DNA of 14,307 nucleotides from DASZMX01 sp035551475 (GCA_035551475.1 DASZMX010000085.1:1-14307), one strand, 5' to 3'. Counted from the first letter of the stretch, positions 1 to 7,542 are shown. The notes: generated by a model from the letters alone, not told the origin. Program-made: numbers and translations.

Positions 1-1
1 G

Positions 2-226
2 GTGTATTTGAGCCTGTCGTCCAATCAGACGGGGGATGTGGTTAAATTGTTGACGCTGATCACGGTGATCACCACGCCGCTGATGATGATCGGGACGTGG
101 TATGGGATGAACTTCAAGGATATGCCGGAATTGACGTGGCAGCACGGCTACGTGGTGGCGGCGACGGTGATGATTCTATCGACGGCGGGAACGTATTGGT
201 ATTTTCGGAAGCGGAAATGGTTTTAG
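2..226 (+). CDS. corA: CorA-family magnesium/divalent cation channel, C-terminal fragment (5' end outside window)
   Basis: This is the last 74 codons of a CorA-type Mg2+ channel; the reading frame is already open at base 2 and the start lies outside the window. CorA proteins are homopentameric inner-membrane channels with a large cytoplasmic N-terminal domain and two C-terminal helices joined by a loop carrying the GMN selectivity signature. Visible here are a first helix (about fragment residues 15-33), the signature YGMNF at residues 34-38 (bases 101-115), the loop MPELTW, a second helix (about residues 49-66) and a basic cytoplasmic tail RKRKWF. The preceding SLSSNQTGDVVKLLTLIT matches the usual stretch before helix 1. 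The TAG stop is at 224-226. No terminator is obvious in the 78 bases before the next gene. The family call is firm; which metal it carries cannot be told from this end. Confidence 0.93.
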   Translation: MYLSLSSNQTGDVVKLLTLITVITTPLMMIGTWYGMNFKDMPELTWQHGYVVAATVMILSTAGTYWYFRKRKWF

Positions 227-304
227 AAACAGGGCGGGGCCTGATGGCGGACGGGCGGTTTATGGAGTAGGGTTGGGCGCGAACCAAGGATTCCGCACCG
301 CGCC

Positions 305-3300
305 ATGCGAATATTTACCGCGGCTATATTGTTATTGCAGTTGACACTGCGCTTGAGCGCCGGAGTGACGACGCTGGCTTCGTTTCCGGCGGGGAGCGGC
401 GGCTGGCAGATGGGGACAATCGCGGTGGGCAATTTGGACAGCGATCCGCAATTGGAGATCGTCGTGCCTTATCGCGATCCCGACGGGCAATGGCATTTGG
501 ACGCGTTCAAATGGAATGGGACGCATATCGCGGGCTTTCCTCATAACACCGGCTATGAAGTGATGAACACTTCGCCGACGCTGTATGATTTGGATGGCGA
601 TGGGAAAATGGAGATCATCTTTACGCAAGGCGACAAGCTGGTGGCGCTGCGCGGGGATGGATCGCTTTATTGGTCGAACGCGGTCACTTACCAAAACTAT
701 GTGCCGCAGGGCGGGTTTCAGACGGTGACCAATGGGTTTTACTTGACAACAGACAACCAGTTCCATGCGCGTTTGCCGTCGGACGCACAATTTTTCTCCG
801 AGGTGTCGTCGCCCTTTGTGGCGGACTTTGACGGCACGGGCAAACTGCAAGTGGCGACGGCCTGGAAAATTGATCCCGACCCGAATGGCGACAACCAGGA
901 TTATAATCCGTTTATCAGCCCGATTTTTGGCTTTGGCGAATGGGGCACGGTGGGCGAATCGTGGTCGGGCGGGGTGGTGTTTCATGATGCGCACACGGGG
1001 GCGCAGAATTTCGTATATCACATTCATCAATTGGTCGAAACGGGCATCGGCGTGGGGCGTCCTGACCCGGCGGGAAACTTGAATGTGTATGTGCTGAATG
1101 ACAGCGACAGCGTGGTGGCTTTCGACAAAACCAAGCCGTTTGGATTTTACGGCAACGGGCAGTTGCACGGCATGTTCGGGAAAAATAACCGAATGACGAC
1201 GGGTTTTTATCAGCAGGGCATTGACACATATGCAGCGGACATAGACGGAGACGGGCGCGATGAACTTCTTTCCGTGACGACGCAGTTCAACTGCCTCTAC
1301 GAGCCGCATGAGTCAATCCTCGACGATGACGGCGCGCTGATGTGGCGGCAGTGGAAGGACGCGGTGGAGGTTGTCAATAACAACGGTTGGTTCAATAACG
1401 CGGGCATGATTCCCGTCAATCCGGAACACACCAATCGCCTGAGCACGTTGAGCTTTACCCATGGGTACGAGATTTATTTCCGGCAATGGAATGGGGTGAA
1501 CATGGTGGATCGGCCGGGCTGGCCGAAGAATTTCGCGCCGTACTTGCCCACGCCTCCGGTGGTAGGGGATGTGGATGGGAATGGGCAGCAGGAAATTATT
1601 ATTGGCACGTACGATCCGGCGGCGGTTCCCTCCAATGGCAGCCTTTATGTCTATGCGCTCGATGGCACGCTCAAGGCGGCGGTTCCAGTTCCGGGCGGGC
1701 TGAAACACATCCCGTTTCTGGCGGACGTGAACCACGATGGCTCGCTCGACGTGGTGTATCGCTCGCTGGCGGGCCAGGTGTATGTGCAAAACTTTGGGGC
1801 CACGACGGCGACCAATGTTTCGTGGGCGACCCACCGGGGGAACGCGCAACGCAACGGCTTTCTCGGGCAATCGCTTTATCCGCCGAATACGCCGTTGATC
1901 ACGCAAAAAACAAGCGGGACGCGCAAGGCGAGTTTTGCGTGGGGCGGGGCGGTGACAAATGTCGCGACAGAATATCGTATTTACAGGGCGTCGGACCAGG
2001 GGGCGCCGTTGCAATTCATCGCCAAAGTCCCGGCGCAGGTTCATTTCTACACCGATTTTGGGTTGGCGCCCGGCTGGCAATATATTTACGAGGTGGCGGC
2101 GGTGGTCAATGGGCAGGAAATTCATTCCGCGCCCTTCGCCGTGCTCTCGCTGCTTAATAATAATCTCGTGGCCAATCCCGGCTTCGAGGAAAACGACAAC
2201 AGCCATTGGGACAAGTGGGACACGGGCGATATTTCGTGGGACAATATGGTCGGCTCGGGCAATGCGTTTCAGGGCCGGCAAGCGATGCAGATCGTTTTGC
2301 AGAATAATTTCACGACCGACACGATCAACCAGTACGCGCAATACGGCACGCCGCGCTCTTACATTCCGGTCACGCCGGGCACGCTGTACAGTTTTGGCGG
2401 CTACATCAAGGGGGAAGGCTTGCTTGCGCCGACATCGCAATGGTTTGAATGGACGTCATCGCTCACCGGCGAGGACTACGCGTCGCGGCCGACCTTTCCG
2501 TATCCGGATTATTTCACGCCGGTGTTGAACCTTGGGCTGGGGTCGTCGAGTTGGACCTATCTTAACCGCGTTTTCACTTTGCCGGCGGGATTTCCCAATG
2601 TGGAATTGCGGCACCGCTTTTCGACGCTCTTGCCCGCCAACGGATCAGTGTATCTGGACAATATGTTTTTCCGCGCCTTGCCGCCCGGGAACAGCGCGCT
2701 GTGGAACAACCTGGTTTCGTTTGGATCGACGTGGCGGTATTTCACCAGTCTGCCGCCGGTCAATTGGTATGCCGCCAACTTCAATGATGCCACCTGGCCG
2801 CAGGCCCCGGCAAAATTCGGCTGCGGCAGCAGCCCAACGAACGTGGTCACGGCGGTGCCGCCGGGCCAGCCAGCCTATTATTTTCGGCGCACGTTTAATG
2901 TGACTCAAACGAACCTGGAGGAATTTTTGCTCGCGGCCACTTGCACCGATGATTATGGCGGGACGATTTATCCGCTGCGTTTATGGCTCAACGGGCAGGA
3001 AGTCGTGAGCTCCGGCATTGAGGCGGTCAGCTTCGAAGGGAACGATGTGAAATATTTCGATTTGACGCCATTCCAAGGCTTGCTCAAGAGTGGGGTGAAC
3101 ACCGTGGCCGTGCAAGTGAACAATGTTTGGGATCCCGATTGGGACAACGTGGCGTTTGACGTGAGCCTGAAGGCGGTTTTCGCCGCGGGCGGCGCGGCGC
3201 GCATTGTGGCGGTGCAACGGGGCGCTTCGGTGGTGAATCTAGAGATTTCGGCCCTGCCGGGCAGTTCGGTGCGGGTGGAGTCGCAGGATCGGCTGGGCGA

Positions 3301-3430
3301 TCCGTGGCAGGTGGTGCAGACGCTGGCCAATGTGACCACGAACACAGTGTGGGCCACGGACTCCGGTCAGAATGGGCGTTCGGCGCCTTCCTCCGTTGGC
3401 AATCGTTTTTACCGGGTAATTTCGTACTGA
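305..3430 (+). CDS. large secreted FG-GAP/VCBS-repeat protein with carbohydrate-binding-like domains
   Basis: A predicted exported 1041-aa protein of unknown substrate. Residues 1-19 look like a Sec signal peptide ending LRLSAG. Residues about 30-510 form an FG-GAP/VCBS-type beta-propeller with six Ca2+-loop-like motifs: NLDSD (43-47), DLDGDG (95-100), DFDGTG (174-179), DIDGDG (312-317), DVDGNG (422-427) and DVNHDG (474-479). The propeller ends with THRGNAQRNG, a usual closing motif. A fibronectin-III-like stretch follows (about 525-610), then a CenC-like carbohydrate-binding module opening at NPGFEEND (624-631) and running to about 790. Next is a galactose-binding-like jelly roll (about 800-960), then a beta-rich C-terminal domain ending RFYRVISY that resembles terminal domains of Verrucomicrobiota secreted proteins. 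No catalytic motif was recognised, so a binding or surface role is likelier than hydrolysis. AAGGA (286-290) is 14 nt before the ATG, rather far for a Shine-Dalgarno site. Its TGA stop directly abuts the der stop codon. Confidence 0.88.
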   Translation: MRIFTAAILLLQLTLRLSAGVTTLASFPAGSGGWQMGTIAVGNLDSDPQLEIVVPYRDPDGQWHLDAFKWNGTHIAGFPHNTGYEVMNTSPTLYDLDGDGKMEIIFTQGDKLVALRGDGSLYWSNAVTYQNYVPQGGFQTVTNGFYLTTDNQFHARLPSDAQFFSEVSSPFVADFDGTGKLQVATAWKIDPDPNGDNQDYNPFISPIFGFGEWGTVGESWSGGVVFHDAHTGAQNFVYHIHQLVETGIGVGRPDPAGNLNVYVLNDSDSVVAFDKTKPFGFYGNGQLHGMFGKNNRMTTGFYQQGIDTYAADIDGDGRDELLSVTTQFNCLYEPHESILDDDGALMWRQWKDAVEVVNNNGWFNNAGMIPVNPEHTNRLSTLSFTHGYEIYFRQWNGVNMVDRPGWPKNFAPYLPTPPVVGDVDGNGQQEIIIGTYDPAAVPSNGSLYVYALDGTLKAAVPVPGGLKHIPFLADVNHDGSLDVVYRSLAGQVYVQNFGATTATNVSWATHRGNAQRNGFLGQSLYPPNTPLITQKTSGTRKASFAWGGAVTNVATEYRIYRASDQGAPLQFIAKVPAQVHFYTDFGLAPGWQYIYEVAAVVNGQEIHSAPFAVLSLLNNNLVANPGFEENDNSHWDKWDTGDISWDNMVGSGNAFQGRQAMQIVLQNNFTTDTINQYAQYGTPRSYIPVTPGTLYSFGGYIKGEGLLAPTSQWFEWTSSLTGEDYASRPTFPYPDYFTPVLNLGLGSSSWTYLNRVFTLPAGFPNVELRHRFSTLLPANGSVYLDNMFFRALPPGNSALWNNLVSFGSTWRYFTSLPPVNWYAANFNDATWPQAPAKFGCGSSPTNVVTAVPPGQPAYYFRRTFNVTQTNLEEFLLAATCTDDYGGTIYPLRLWLNGQEVVSSGIEAVSFEGNDVKYFDLTPFQGLLKSGVNTVAVQVNNVWDPDWDNVAFDVSLKAVFAAGGAARIVAVQRGASVVNLEISALPGSSVRVESQDRLGDPWQVVQTLANVTTNTVWATDSGQNGRSAPSSVGNRFYRVISY

Positions 3431-4972
3431 CTAACGGTGGGCGCGGCGCTGGCCCCGTTCGTGGCGGTTGGAATTGGTGGAGCTGCGGGTGCGATGGCCG
3501 CCTTGGGCTTTCGCTTTGGGCGCGCGGTCGGCGGGCCGGCTTTTGCGGATGGGCGCGATGGTTTTTTCGCGGGCGCGGGGCAGCATGTTAATAGCGCAGC
3601 CTTCGTAACCGAAAGCGCGGCGCATTTCGCCTTCGAGGTATCGCCGGTAAATGTCAGAGAACAAATCTTCGCGGTTGACGAAGAGCAGGAACGTCGGCGG
3701 GGATTGGCGCACCTGGGTGGCGTAGAAAAATTTCAAGCGATGGCCGCCGGAGGAAACCGGTTGGCGGCGCTCAATGGCGTCGCGCAGCGTGCGGTTTAAA
3801 ATGGCGGTGGGCACTTTTTGCTGCAACTGCGCCGCCACGTAACGGATGGATTCCAGGAGGCGCTCCAGTTGGAAGCCCGTCGTGGCCGAGGTGAAAATGA
3901 CCGGCGCGTAATCGAGGAAAAACAGCTCTTTTTGCGTCCACGCGGCGAAATCCGAAAGGTTCATCATTTCGCGTTCCTGGCCTTCGCGCCGGTTTTTATT
4001 TTGCCTGGCGCGAAGGGCTTTGCGTCCCACGTCCACCTGTTCGGCGAAGAGGTCCCACTTGTTGATCACGAGAATGCAGGCCTTGCGCTCCTCGATGATT
4101 TTGCCGGCGACCTTTTTATCCTGGGCCGTCACGCCCGCGGCGGCATCCATGACGAAAATGACGATGTCGCAACGGCCAATGGATTCTTCTGTGCGTTTGA
4201 CGCTGAAAAATTCCACCGAATTGTCAATGCGCCGCTCCTGGCGGACGCCGGCTGTGTCAATCAAAACATAGCGCTGCCGCACCCCGTCGGTCTCCACTTC
4301 AAACGGCACATCGACCGCGTCGCGCGTGGTGCCGGGGATCGGCGAGACAATAACCCGCTCCGAGCGGGTGAGGGCGTTGATAATGGAAGATTTTCCGACG
4401 TTGGGGCGCCCGACGATGGCGAGTTTCAAGGCCGGTTCCGCCTCCACAGCCGCTTCGCGCGGGGCCTCGGCGGGGACGAAGGTCATGGCGGCATCCATCA
4501 AGGCTTCGATGCCCCGCTGATGAATGGCGCTGACGGGAAAAATTTTGGCAAACCCCAGCTCGGCAAATTCCACCGACGCCTCGGCCAGGCCTTCGTGATC
4601 GCACTTGTTGGCGGCCACCAGGACGGTTTTGCCGGAGGTGCGAAGGCGCGCCGAAACTTCGCGGTCAAGAGGAACGACGCCTTCCTGCACGTTCACGACG
4701 AGGATAATGACGCTCGCGGCTTCAATGGCCAATTCGACTTGCTCGAGCGCGGCCTTGGCAATGACGCTGTCGGCTTTTTCCCGGCGCAACAGCCCAATGC
4801 CGCCCGTGTCCACGAGGGTAAATGGGCGCCCGGCCCACTCCGCTTCGGCAGTGACGCGGTCGCGCGTGACGCCCGGCTCATCGTGCACAATGGCAATGCG
4901 CCGCCCGGCGATGCGGTTAAACAACGCCGATTTCCCGACATTTGGCCGGCCCACAATAGCAATCAGACCCAT
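3431..4972 (-). CDS. der: ribosome biogenesis GTPase Der (EngA)
   Basis: Der is an essential double-domain GTPase that binds the 50S subunit and is needed for its late assembly in the cytoplasm. The 513-aa product shows both G domains. G domain 1 has GRPNVGKS (8-15), PGVTRD (33-38), DTGG (55-58) and NKCD (122-125). G domain 2 has GRPNVGKS (188-195), PGTTRD (213-218), DTAG (239-242) and NKWD (304-307). A KH-like domain occupies about 380-465. The start is fixed because the first P loop begins only seven residues after the ATG; no clear Shine-Dalgarno site precedes it. Two oddities: a basic extra stretch (about 317-348, rich in R, K and E) follows NKWD, and a basic tail of about 45 residues follows the KH-like domain, making the protein longer than the usual 440-490 aa. 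A TACAAT hexamer on the minus strand (5066-5061) is a possible -10 box, but no convincing -35 accompanies it. The gene runs tail-to-tail into the FG-GAP gene. Confidence 0.97.
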   Translation of the reverse strand: MGLIAIVGRPNVGKSALFNRIAGRRIAIVHDEPGVTRDRVTAEAEWAGRPFTLVDTGGIGLLRREKADSVIAKAALEQVELAIEAASVIILVVNVQEGVVPLDREVSARLRTSGKTVLVAANKCDHEGLAEASVEFAELGFAKIFPVSAIHQRGIEALMDAAMTFVPAEAPREAAVEAEPALKLAIVGRPNVGKSSIINALTRSERVIVSPIPGTTRDAVDVPFEVETDGVRQRYVLIDTAGVRQERRIDNSVEFFSVKRTEESIGRCDIVIFVMDAAAGVTAQDKKVAGKIIEERKACILVINKWDLFAEQVDVGRKALRARQNKNRREGQEREMMNLSDFAAWTQKELFFLDYAPVIFTSATTGFQLERLLESIRYVAAQLQQKVPTAILNRTLRDAIERRQPVSSGGHRLKFFYATQVRQSPPTFLLFVNREDLFSDIYRRYLEGEMRRAFGYEGCAINMLPRAREKTIAPIRKSRPADRAPKAKAQGGHRTRSSTNSNRHERGQRRAHR

Positions 4973-4979
4973 GGCGACA

Positions 4980-5016
4980 GGCTAAAGGTTGTGCGTCGCG
5001 GGCTAAAGGCTAAAAG
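4980..5016. repeat. three CCTTTAGCC-like direct repeats in the der leader
   Basis: Read on the plus strand, GGCTAAAGG occurs at 4980-4988 and 5001-5009, and a one-base variant GGCTAAAAG at 5008-5016. The first two are 21 bp apart (two helical turns) and the third overlaps the second. On the der coding strand they read CCTTTAGCC and lie within 45 bp upstream of the der start codon. They could be regulator sites, a slipped-strand duplication or chance. No function is assigned. Confidence 0.5.
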
Positions 5017-5030
5017 CGGCATTAATCTTT

Positions 5031-5151
5031 TCCCCGAGGATCGATCAGGGAGACGACCTGATTGTAGGAAATATGCGATCCTTCTAATCTGGCGACGTTG
5101 TTTGGGGGGATAAGACCCGCTCGGTGTTTGGTTGCATCGAGCGGGTTTTTT
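5031..5151 (+). ncRNA. candidate structured RNA (small RNA or leader/riboswitch-like element) ending in an intrinsic terminator
   Basis: No plus-strand gene lies just upstream, yet a strong plus-strand terminator closes this interval, so a short transcript probably ends here. Compact pairing is visible in front of it. Stem AGGATCG (5037-5043) pairs with CGATCCT (5076-5082). Nested inside is ATCAGG (5044-5049) with CCTGAT (5057-5062) and loop GAGACGA, leaving a 13-nt purine-rich internal bulge (TGTAGGAAATATG, 5063-5075). TCCCC (5031-5035) can close the whole with GGGGA (5106-5110). The order structured domain, then terminator, then small ORF at 5260 suits either a terminating leader or a free small RNA. 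It does not match the TPP, SAH, FMN, lysine or cyclic-di-GMP riboswitch cores as I know them. The promoter is uncertain (weak TTGTGC 4989-4994 and TAAAAG 5011-5016). It lies antisense to the der leader. Confidence 0.4.
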
Positions 5152-5156
5152 GTTTT
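5115..5156 (+). terminator. strong rho-independent terminator, plus strand
   Basis: ACCCGCTCGGTG (5115-5126) pairs with CATCGAGCGGGT (5135-5146) in a 12-bp stem with a single G-U pair and loop TTTGGTTG. It is followed at once by TTTTTT, then G and TTTT (5146-5156). On the minus strand the stem is not followed by a T run, so it acts only on plus-strand transcripts. It sits 109 bases before the small membrane protein gene. Confidence 0.88.
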
Positions 5157-5162
5157 CTGAAA

Positions 5163-5183
5163 GGGTCGGTGGAAAGCCGGCCC
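5163..5183 (+). other. second hairpin between the terminator and the small membrane protein gene
   Basis: GGGTCGG (5163-5169) pairs with CCGGCCC (5177-5183) with one G-U pair and loop TGGAAAG. GGTTTTATAAT follows. The short T run makes a back-up terminator possible. The TATAAT at 5189-5194 matches a -10 consensus and could start the 5260 gene, though no good -35 lies 16-18 bases before it. The two readings compete and neither is proven. Confidence 0.35.
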
Positions 5184-5259
5184 GGTTTTATAATCGACCC
5201 GCGCGCTTCCTGGGTTCAGTCTCCCTTTGTAAGACAGAAAACTTTGAACCCTTAAGTTT

Positions 5260-5481
5260 ATGTTTAAAACCCTTCGCGCCGTGCGCTTCCTGATCAAGGC
5301 TCCGTTCATTCTCGCCTTCCTGGCGTTGATTAACTGGATGACATTCTCGGGCCAATGGTGGATCAAATGGGTGGCGCTTGCGCTGGCCGTGGCGTGGGTA
5401 ATCAATTTGTTCCGCGTGCTTCGCGCCATCCTGCTGCTCGGCGGACTGGCCGCGCTGGTGGCCTATTTCCGGAAGAAGTAA
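5260..5481 (+). CDS. small two-helix membrane protein of unknown function
   Basis: A 73-aa protein I do not recognise by family. It has an N-terminal basic segment (MFKTLRAVRFLIK), a first hydrophobic helix at about 13-29, a tryptophan-rich turn (SGQWWIKW) and a second long hydrophobic region at about 36-69 that may be one or two helices, ending in the basic tail YFRKK. The composition and basic ends indicate an inner-membrane protein. The ATG is preceded by no Shine-Dalgarno site, only TTAAG. It is isolated: a terminator lies 109 bases upstream and the convergent PI-PLC-like gene ends 13 bases beyond its stop. It is judged a real gene because of its clean hydrophobic pattern and because the opposite-strand frames across it (5022-5429 and 5188-5538) have no sensible composition. 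Confidence 0.7.
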   Translation: MFKTLRAVRFLIKAPFILAFLALINWMTFSGQWWIKWVALALAVAWVINLFRVLRAILLLGGLAALVAYFRKK

Positions 5482-5494
5482 GACTCGGATGAAA

Positions 5495-6424
5495 TTAGCG
5501 GCGAACCACCGCTGGTTTTGAATTGGCGTGGACCACATCCTGGCAAAGCGCCGCGGTCACGAAATCCATGATGACGATGCCGCGCGGCGGCGGGCCTGGA
5601 GCGGCGGGGATTTGTGACAAATACCGCTCCAGCCGGGGATGAATGGCGTCGGTGCAATGTCGGATGCGAGGCCAAAACAGCAGGAATGGATTGTAGCCGC
5701 TGGTGAAATTCAGAAAAAGCGGTGGCGAAGATGGGGCCGTGGAATCAATAAAAAGCTTTTCGATGCGTTGCCACTTACGGTGATTGCTCCACACAATATA
5801 CACGTCCTGAACACCCAAACTCGCCGTCGGCATATTCAGGCAGAAGACCCGATTGTCTGGCCACGCAGTGGCATCAATGCCCACGCGAAAGTTCGCGGCC
5901 GGGAAGCGACGGAGCAGCGTCATTTTGCCCCGCACGGCGCCCAATTTTGGAATGCTTTCCCCCAGATCCCAAAGATTTGAATCGGCTTGGAGGCAACCTT
6001 GGAAAACCTCCTCGAATCTTCGGCCGCAGCCTTGAACGCTCATGATAATGCATTCACTCGGATGGTCAGTCAGGAAGCCGCGGCAGTCCAGCAGGACCGA
6101 GTCGAAGGACAGGTTTTGGAAGAAAGCGCCGTGATAAACCAGAAGCTCTCCGCCGCGCTCCTTAAGACGAATGTCAAGAAAACGAACGCCGATTTGCAGC
6201 TGTTCTCTGATGGACAAGGTTTGGCAAGCGGTCGTGCCCGGCAATAGGGCGGGGTTGTGGCGGGCGCCGGAATCATGCGAACCTGGAATCAGGATTTCGG
6301 CAAGAGAGCTTTCATCGTTCACCCCGGCCATCCACGACGCGGCGGCGGCGGCCTGCGCGCCCAACTGGCAGCTCTGGAGGAAAAGAAGCACGAGCAGGAT
6401 GGCGGTGCGTGCGTTTGAGTTCAT
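5495..6424 (-). CDS. exported phosphatidylinositol-specific phospholipase C-like phosphodiesterase
   Basis: A 309-aa member of the bacterial PI-PLC X-domain family, which cleaves phosphatidylinositol by intramolecular phosphotransfer to give diacylglycerol and inositol cyclic phosphate. All residues needed in the Bacillus enzyme have counterparts: His50 and Asp51 in IPGSHDSGA, Arg86 in FLDIRLK, His98 in VYHGAF and Asp287 in IVIMDF. The family stretch SWMAGVND (30-37) and the strand LFLNFTSGYNP (236-246) are also present. The length fits the roughly 300-aa family. The N-terminus is a signal peptide, either Sec type I ending near AQA or a lipoprotein signal with the imperfect lipobox LQSC (Cys19), so it acts outside the inner membrane. 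The substrate is open, since most bacteria lack phosphatidylinositol. It follows the two glycosyltransferase genes after 86 bases and has its own candidate promoter. No Shine-Dalgarno site is clear. Confidence 0.9.
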   Translation of the reverse strand: MNSNARTAILLVLLFLQSCQLGAQAAAAASWMAGVNDESSLAEILIPGSHDSGARHNPALLPGTTACQTLSIREQLQIGVRFLDIRLKERGGELLVYHGAFFQNLSFDSVLLDCRGFLTDHPSECIIMSVQGCGRRFEEVFQGCLQADSNLWDLGESIPKLGAVRGKMTLLRRFPAANFRVGIDATAWPDNRVFCLNMPTASLGVQDVYIVWSNHRKWQRIEKLFIDSTAPSSPPLFLNFTSGYNPFLLFWPRIRHCTDAIHPRLERYLSQIPAAPGPPPRGIVIMDFVTAALCQDVVHANSKPAVVRR

Positions 6425-6451
6425 GGACGGCTGACAACCAATATCGAGGCT

Positions 6452-6479
6452 ATTGTTAATGCCGCGCGGGTTCTGTCAA
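6452..6479 (-). promoter_or_regulatory. candidate sigma70-type promoter for the PI-PLC-like gene
   Basis: On the minus strand, a perfect -35 TTGACA (6479-6474) is followed after 16 bp by AACAAT (6457-6452), a four-of-six -10. The expected start site is about 20 bases before the ATG at 6424. It lies in the 86-base gap after the STELLO-like gene, so the lipase gene can be transcribed apart from the glycosyltransferases. Confidence 0.42.
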
Positions 6480-6510
6480 GAACTACGACTGCCATTCTCC
6501 GACTTCGGCT

Positions 6511-7542
6511 CTAGGCGCGAGTCGCGCCGCGCGAGATCGATTTCAAATCAGCCAGCCAGGCCTTGACCAGGCGCAGCTCTTTTGCCGGGAAAATTTTCTC
6601 TCCCGCCAGCGCCTCGTAGCAGCGGATAAGATTTTCCGAAACGGAATCCTGGCCGCGCGCCAGCTTTAAGGCGCCGAGGATTTGGCAAATTTTGGCATTG
6701 GAGAGATAGCCCGGAGTTTCATCCTGAAAATCCCGCATCAGGTTGTGCTGATTGCGATCCTGCACGACTTCGGGCGCATGGAAGGTTACGGCGCCGCCGA
6801 GCTCCCAGACGCAGCGTTGCGCGATGAAGCTGCGCCAAATGTCAGTCATGCGGAAGGTGCAATAGCTGGGCAGGTAAAGCAGCGGATACGCTTCCGGCCA
6901 CCACCAGGTGGTCTGGCTGTTGAATGGGCACCAGACGCCCGGGGCCAGCGCCAGGCTGGGCTTGCTGGCGAAACGAATATCGGTCGATTGCACGAGCCGC
7001 CAAATGGCGTCAACGTCCGGATTGCCATCGGCGAGCCCTTGCTGAATGGGGCTGAAAATCGCGGACGCGGCGGCGCGCTGGGGAAATTGCGCGGCGCGCG
7101 CCGGCATGATTTCTTCGAGCGGAAAGCCGCGGGGCCATAGGAGCTTTCGGCTAAAATGCGCGTACACATTGCACCAGCCTGGCTGGTCGATTTTCGCGGC
7201 CCGCACTGTGACCGAACGCGGCTTCCAGTTTTGGTTGGGCGCATTGTCGTCGTCCGTTTCGTAAATGCAGGCAGCGCCGCGCGAAATGGCGATCAGATAG
7301 CCGGCATTTTTGCGCACGTAGTGATTGACAGGCAGCAATTTTGGCAGGCGAAAGGGAAGGGCGGTTTGCTGATCCAACGTCAGCAGCTCGGACCCCGCCA
7401 GGGGATAAGTGTGCGGGCCTTTTTTGTCCGCGGCGATGATGAGCTGGCCGCCGCACCGCGCCAGGGCGCGGGCGAGGGTCTGCATGGCGGCGGTGGGCGG
7501 TTGAATGGTGGTGACAACTGAATAAAGCTGTTTTGGGTTCAA
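6511..7542 (-). CDS. STELLO/DUF288-family protein, putative glycosyltransferase
   Basis: Recognised by its motifs as a bacterial member of the STELLO (DUF288) family, known from plants (Golgi proteins that assist cellulose synthase assembly) and nematodes and thought to have a glycosyltransferase-like fold. Counting from the TTG proposed here (343 aa), the N-terminal strand is VVTTIQPPT (9-17), followed by AADKK (37-41), LPVNHYVRKNAGYLIAIS (70-87) and the acidic motif YETDDDN (94-100), a likely nucleotide-sugar/metal site. GNPDVDAIWRL, PFNSQTTWWW and CTFRMTDIWRSFIAQ follow, all matching the family pattern. No signal peptide or membrane helix is evident, so it is probably cytoplasmic. The TTG at 7542-7540 overlaps the TGA of the GT2 gene and begins the protein just before its first strand; ATG 7584-7582 (46-base overlap) is the alternative. 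The overlap with the GT2 gene implies translational coupling. The acceptor is unknown. Confidence 0.78.
   Translation of the reverse strand: MNPKQLYSVVTTIQPPTAAMQTLARALARCGGQLIIAADKKGPHTYPLAGSELLTLDQQTALPFRLPKLLPVNHYVRKNAGYLIAISRGAACIYETDDDNAPNQNWKPRSVTVRAAKIDQPGWCNVYAHFSRKLLWPRGFPLEEIMPARAAQFPQRAAASAIFSPIQQGLADGNPDVDAIWRLVQSTDIRFASKPSLALAPGVWCPFNSQTTWWWPEAYPLLYLPSYCTFRMTDIWRSFIAQRCVWELGGAVTFHAPEVVQDRNQHNLMRDFQDETPGYLSNAKICQILGALKLARGQDSVSENLIRCYEALAGEKIFPAKELRLVKAWLADLKSISRGATRA

Noticed and set aside
332..2440. Two long minus-strand frames (332-1309 and 1313-2440) opposite the FG-GAP gene.
   Set aside because: Arg/His/Ile-rich reverse readings without signal, domain or start-site support; the plus frame has clear repeats and domains.
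5031..5110. TPP or SAH riboswitch, suggested by ACCTGAT and CCCGAGGA.
   Set aside because: These short matches lack the remaining conserved core (GGGGTGCC for TPP, the GGCTCGG partner for SAH), and the downstream gene is unrelated to either ligand.
3818..5113. Long open frame of 431 codons opposite der.
   Set aside because: It mirrors der, is rich in H, R, G and D without domains, and arises from GC-biased codon use on the other strand.
5022..5538. Minus-strand frames overlapping the small membrane protein gene.
   Set aside because: They cover the terminator and hairpin region and show no recognisable protein features.
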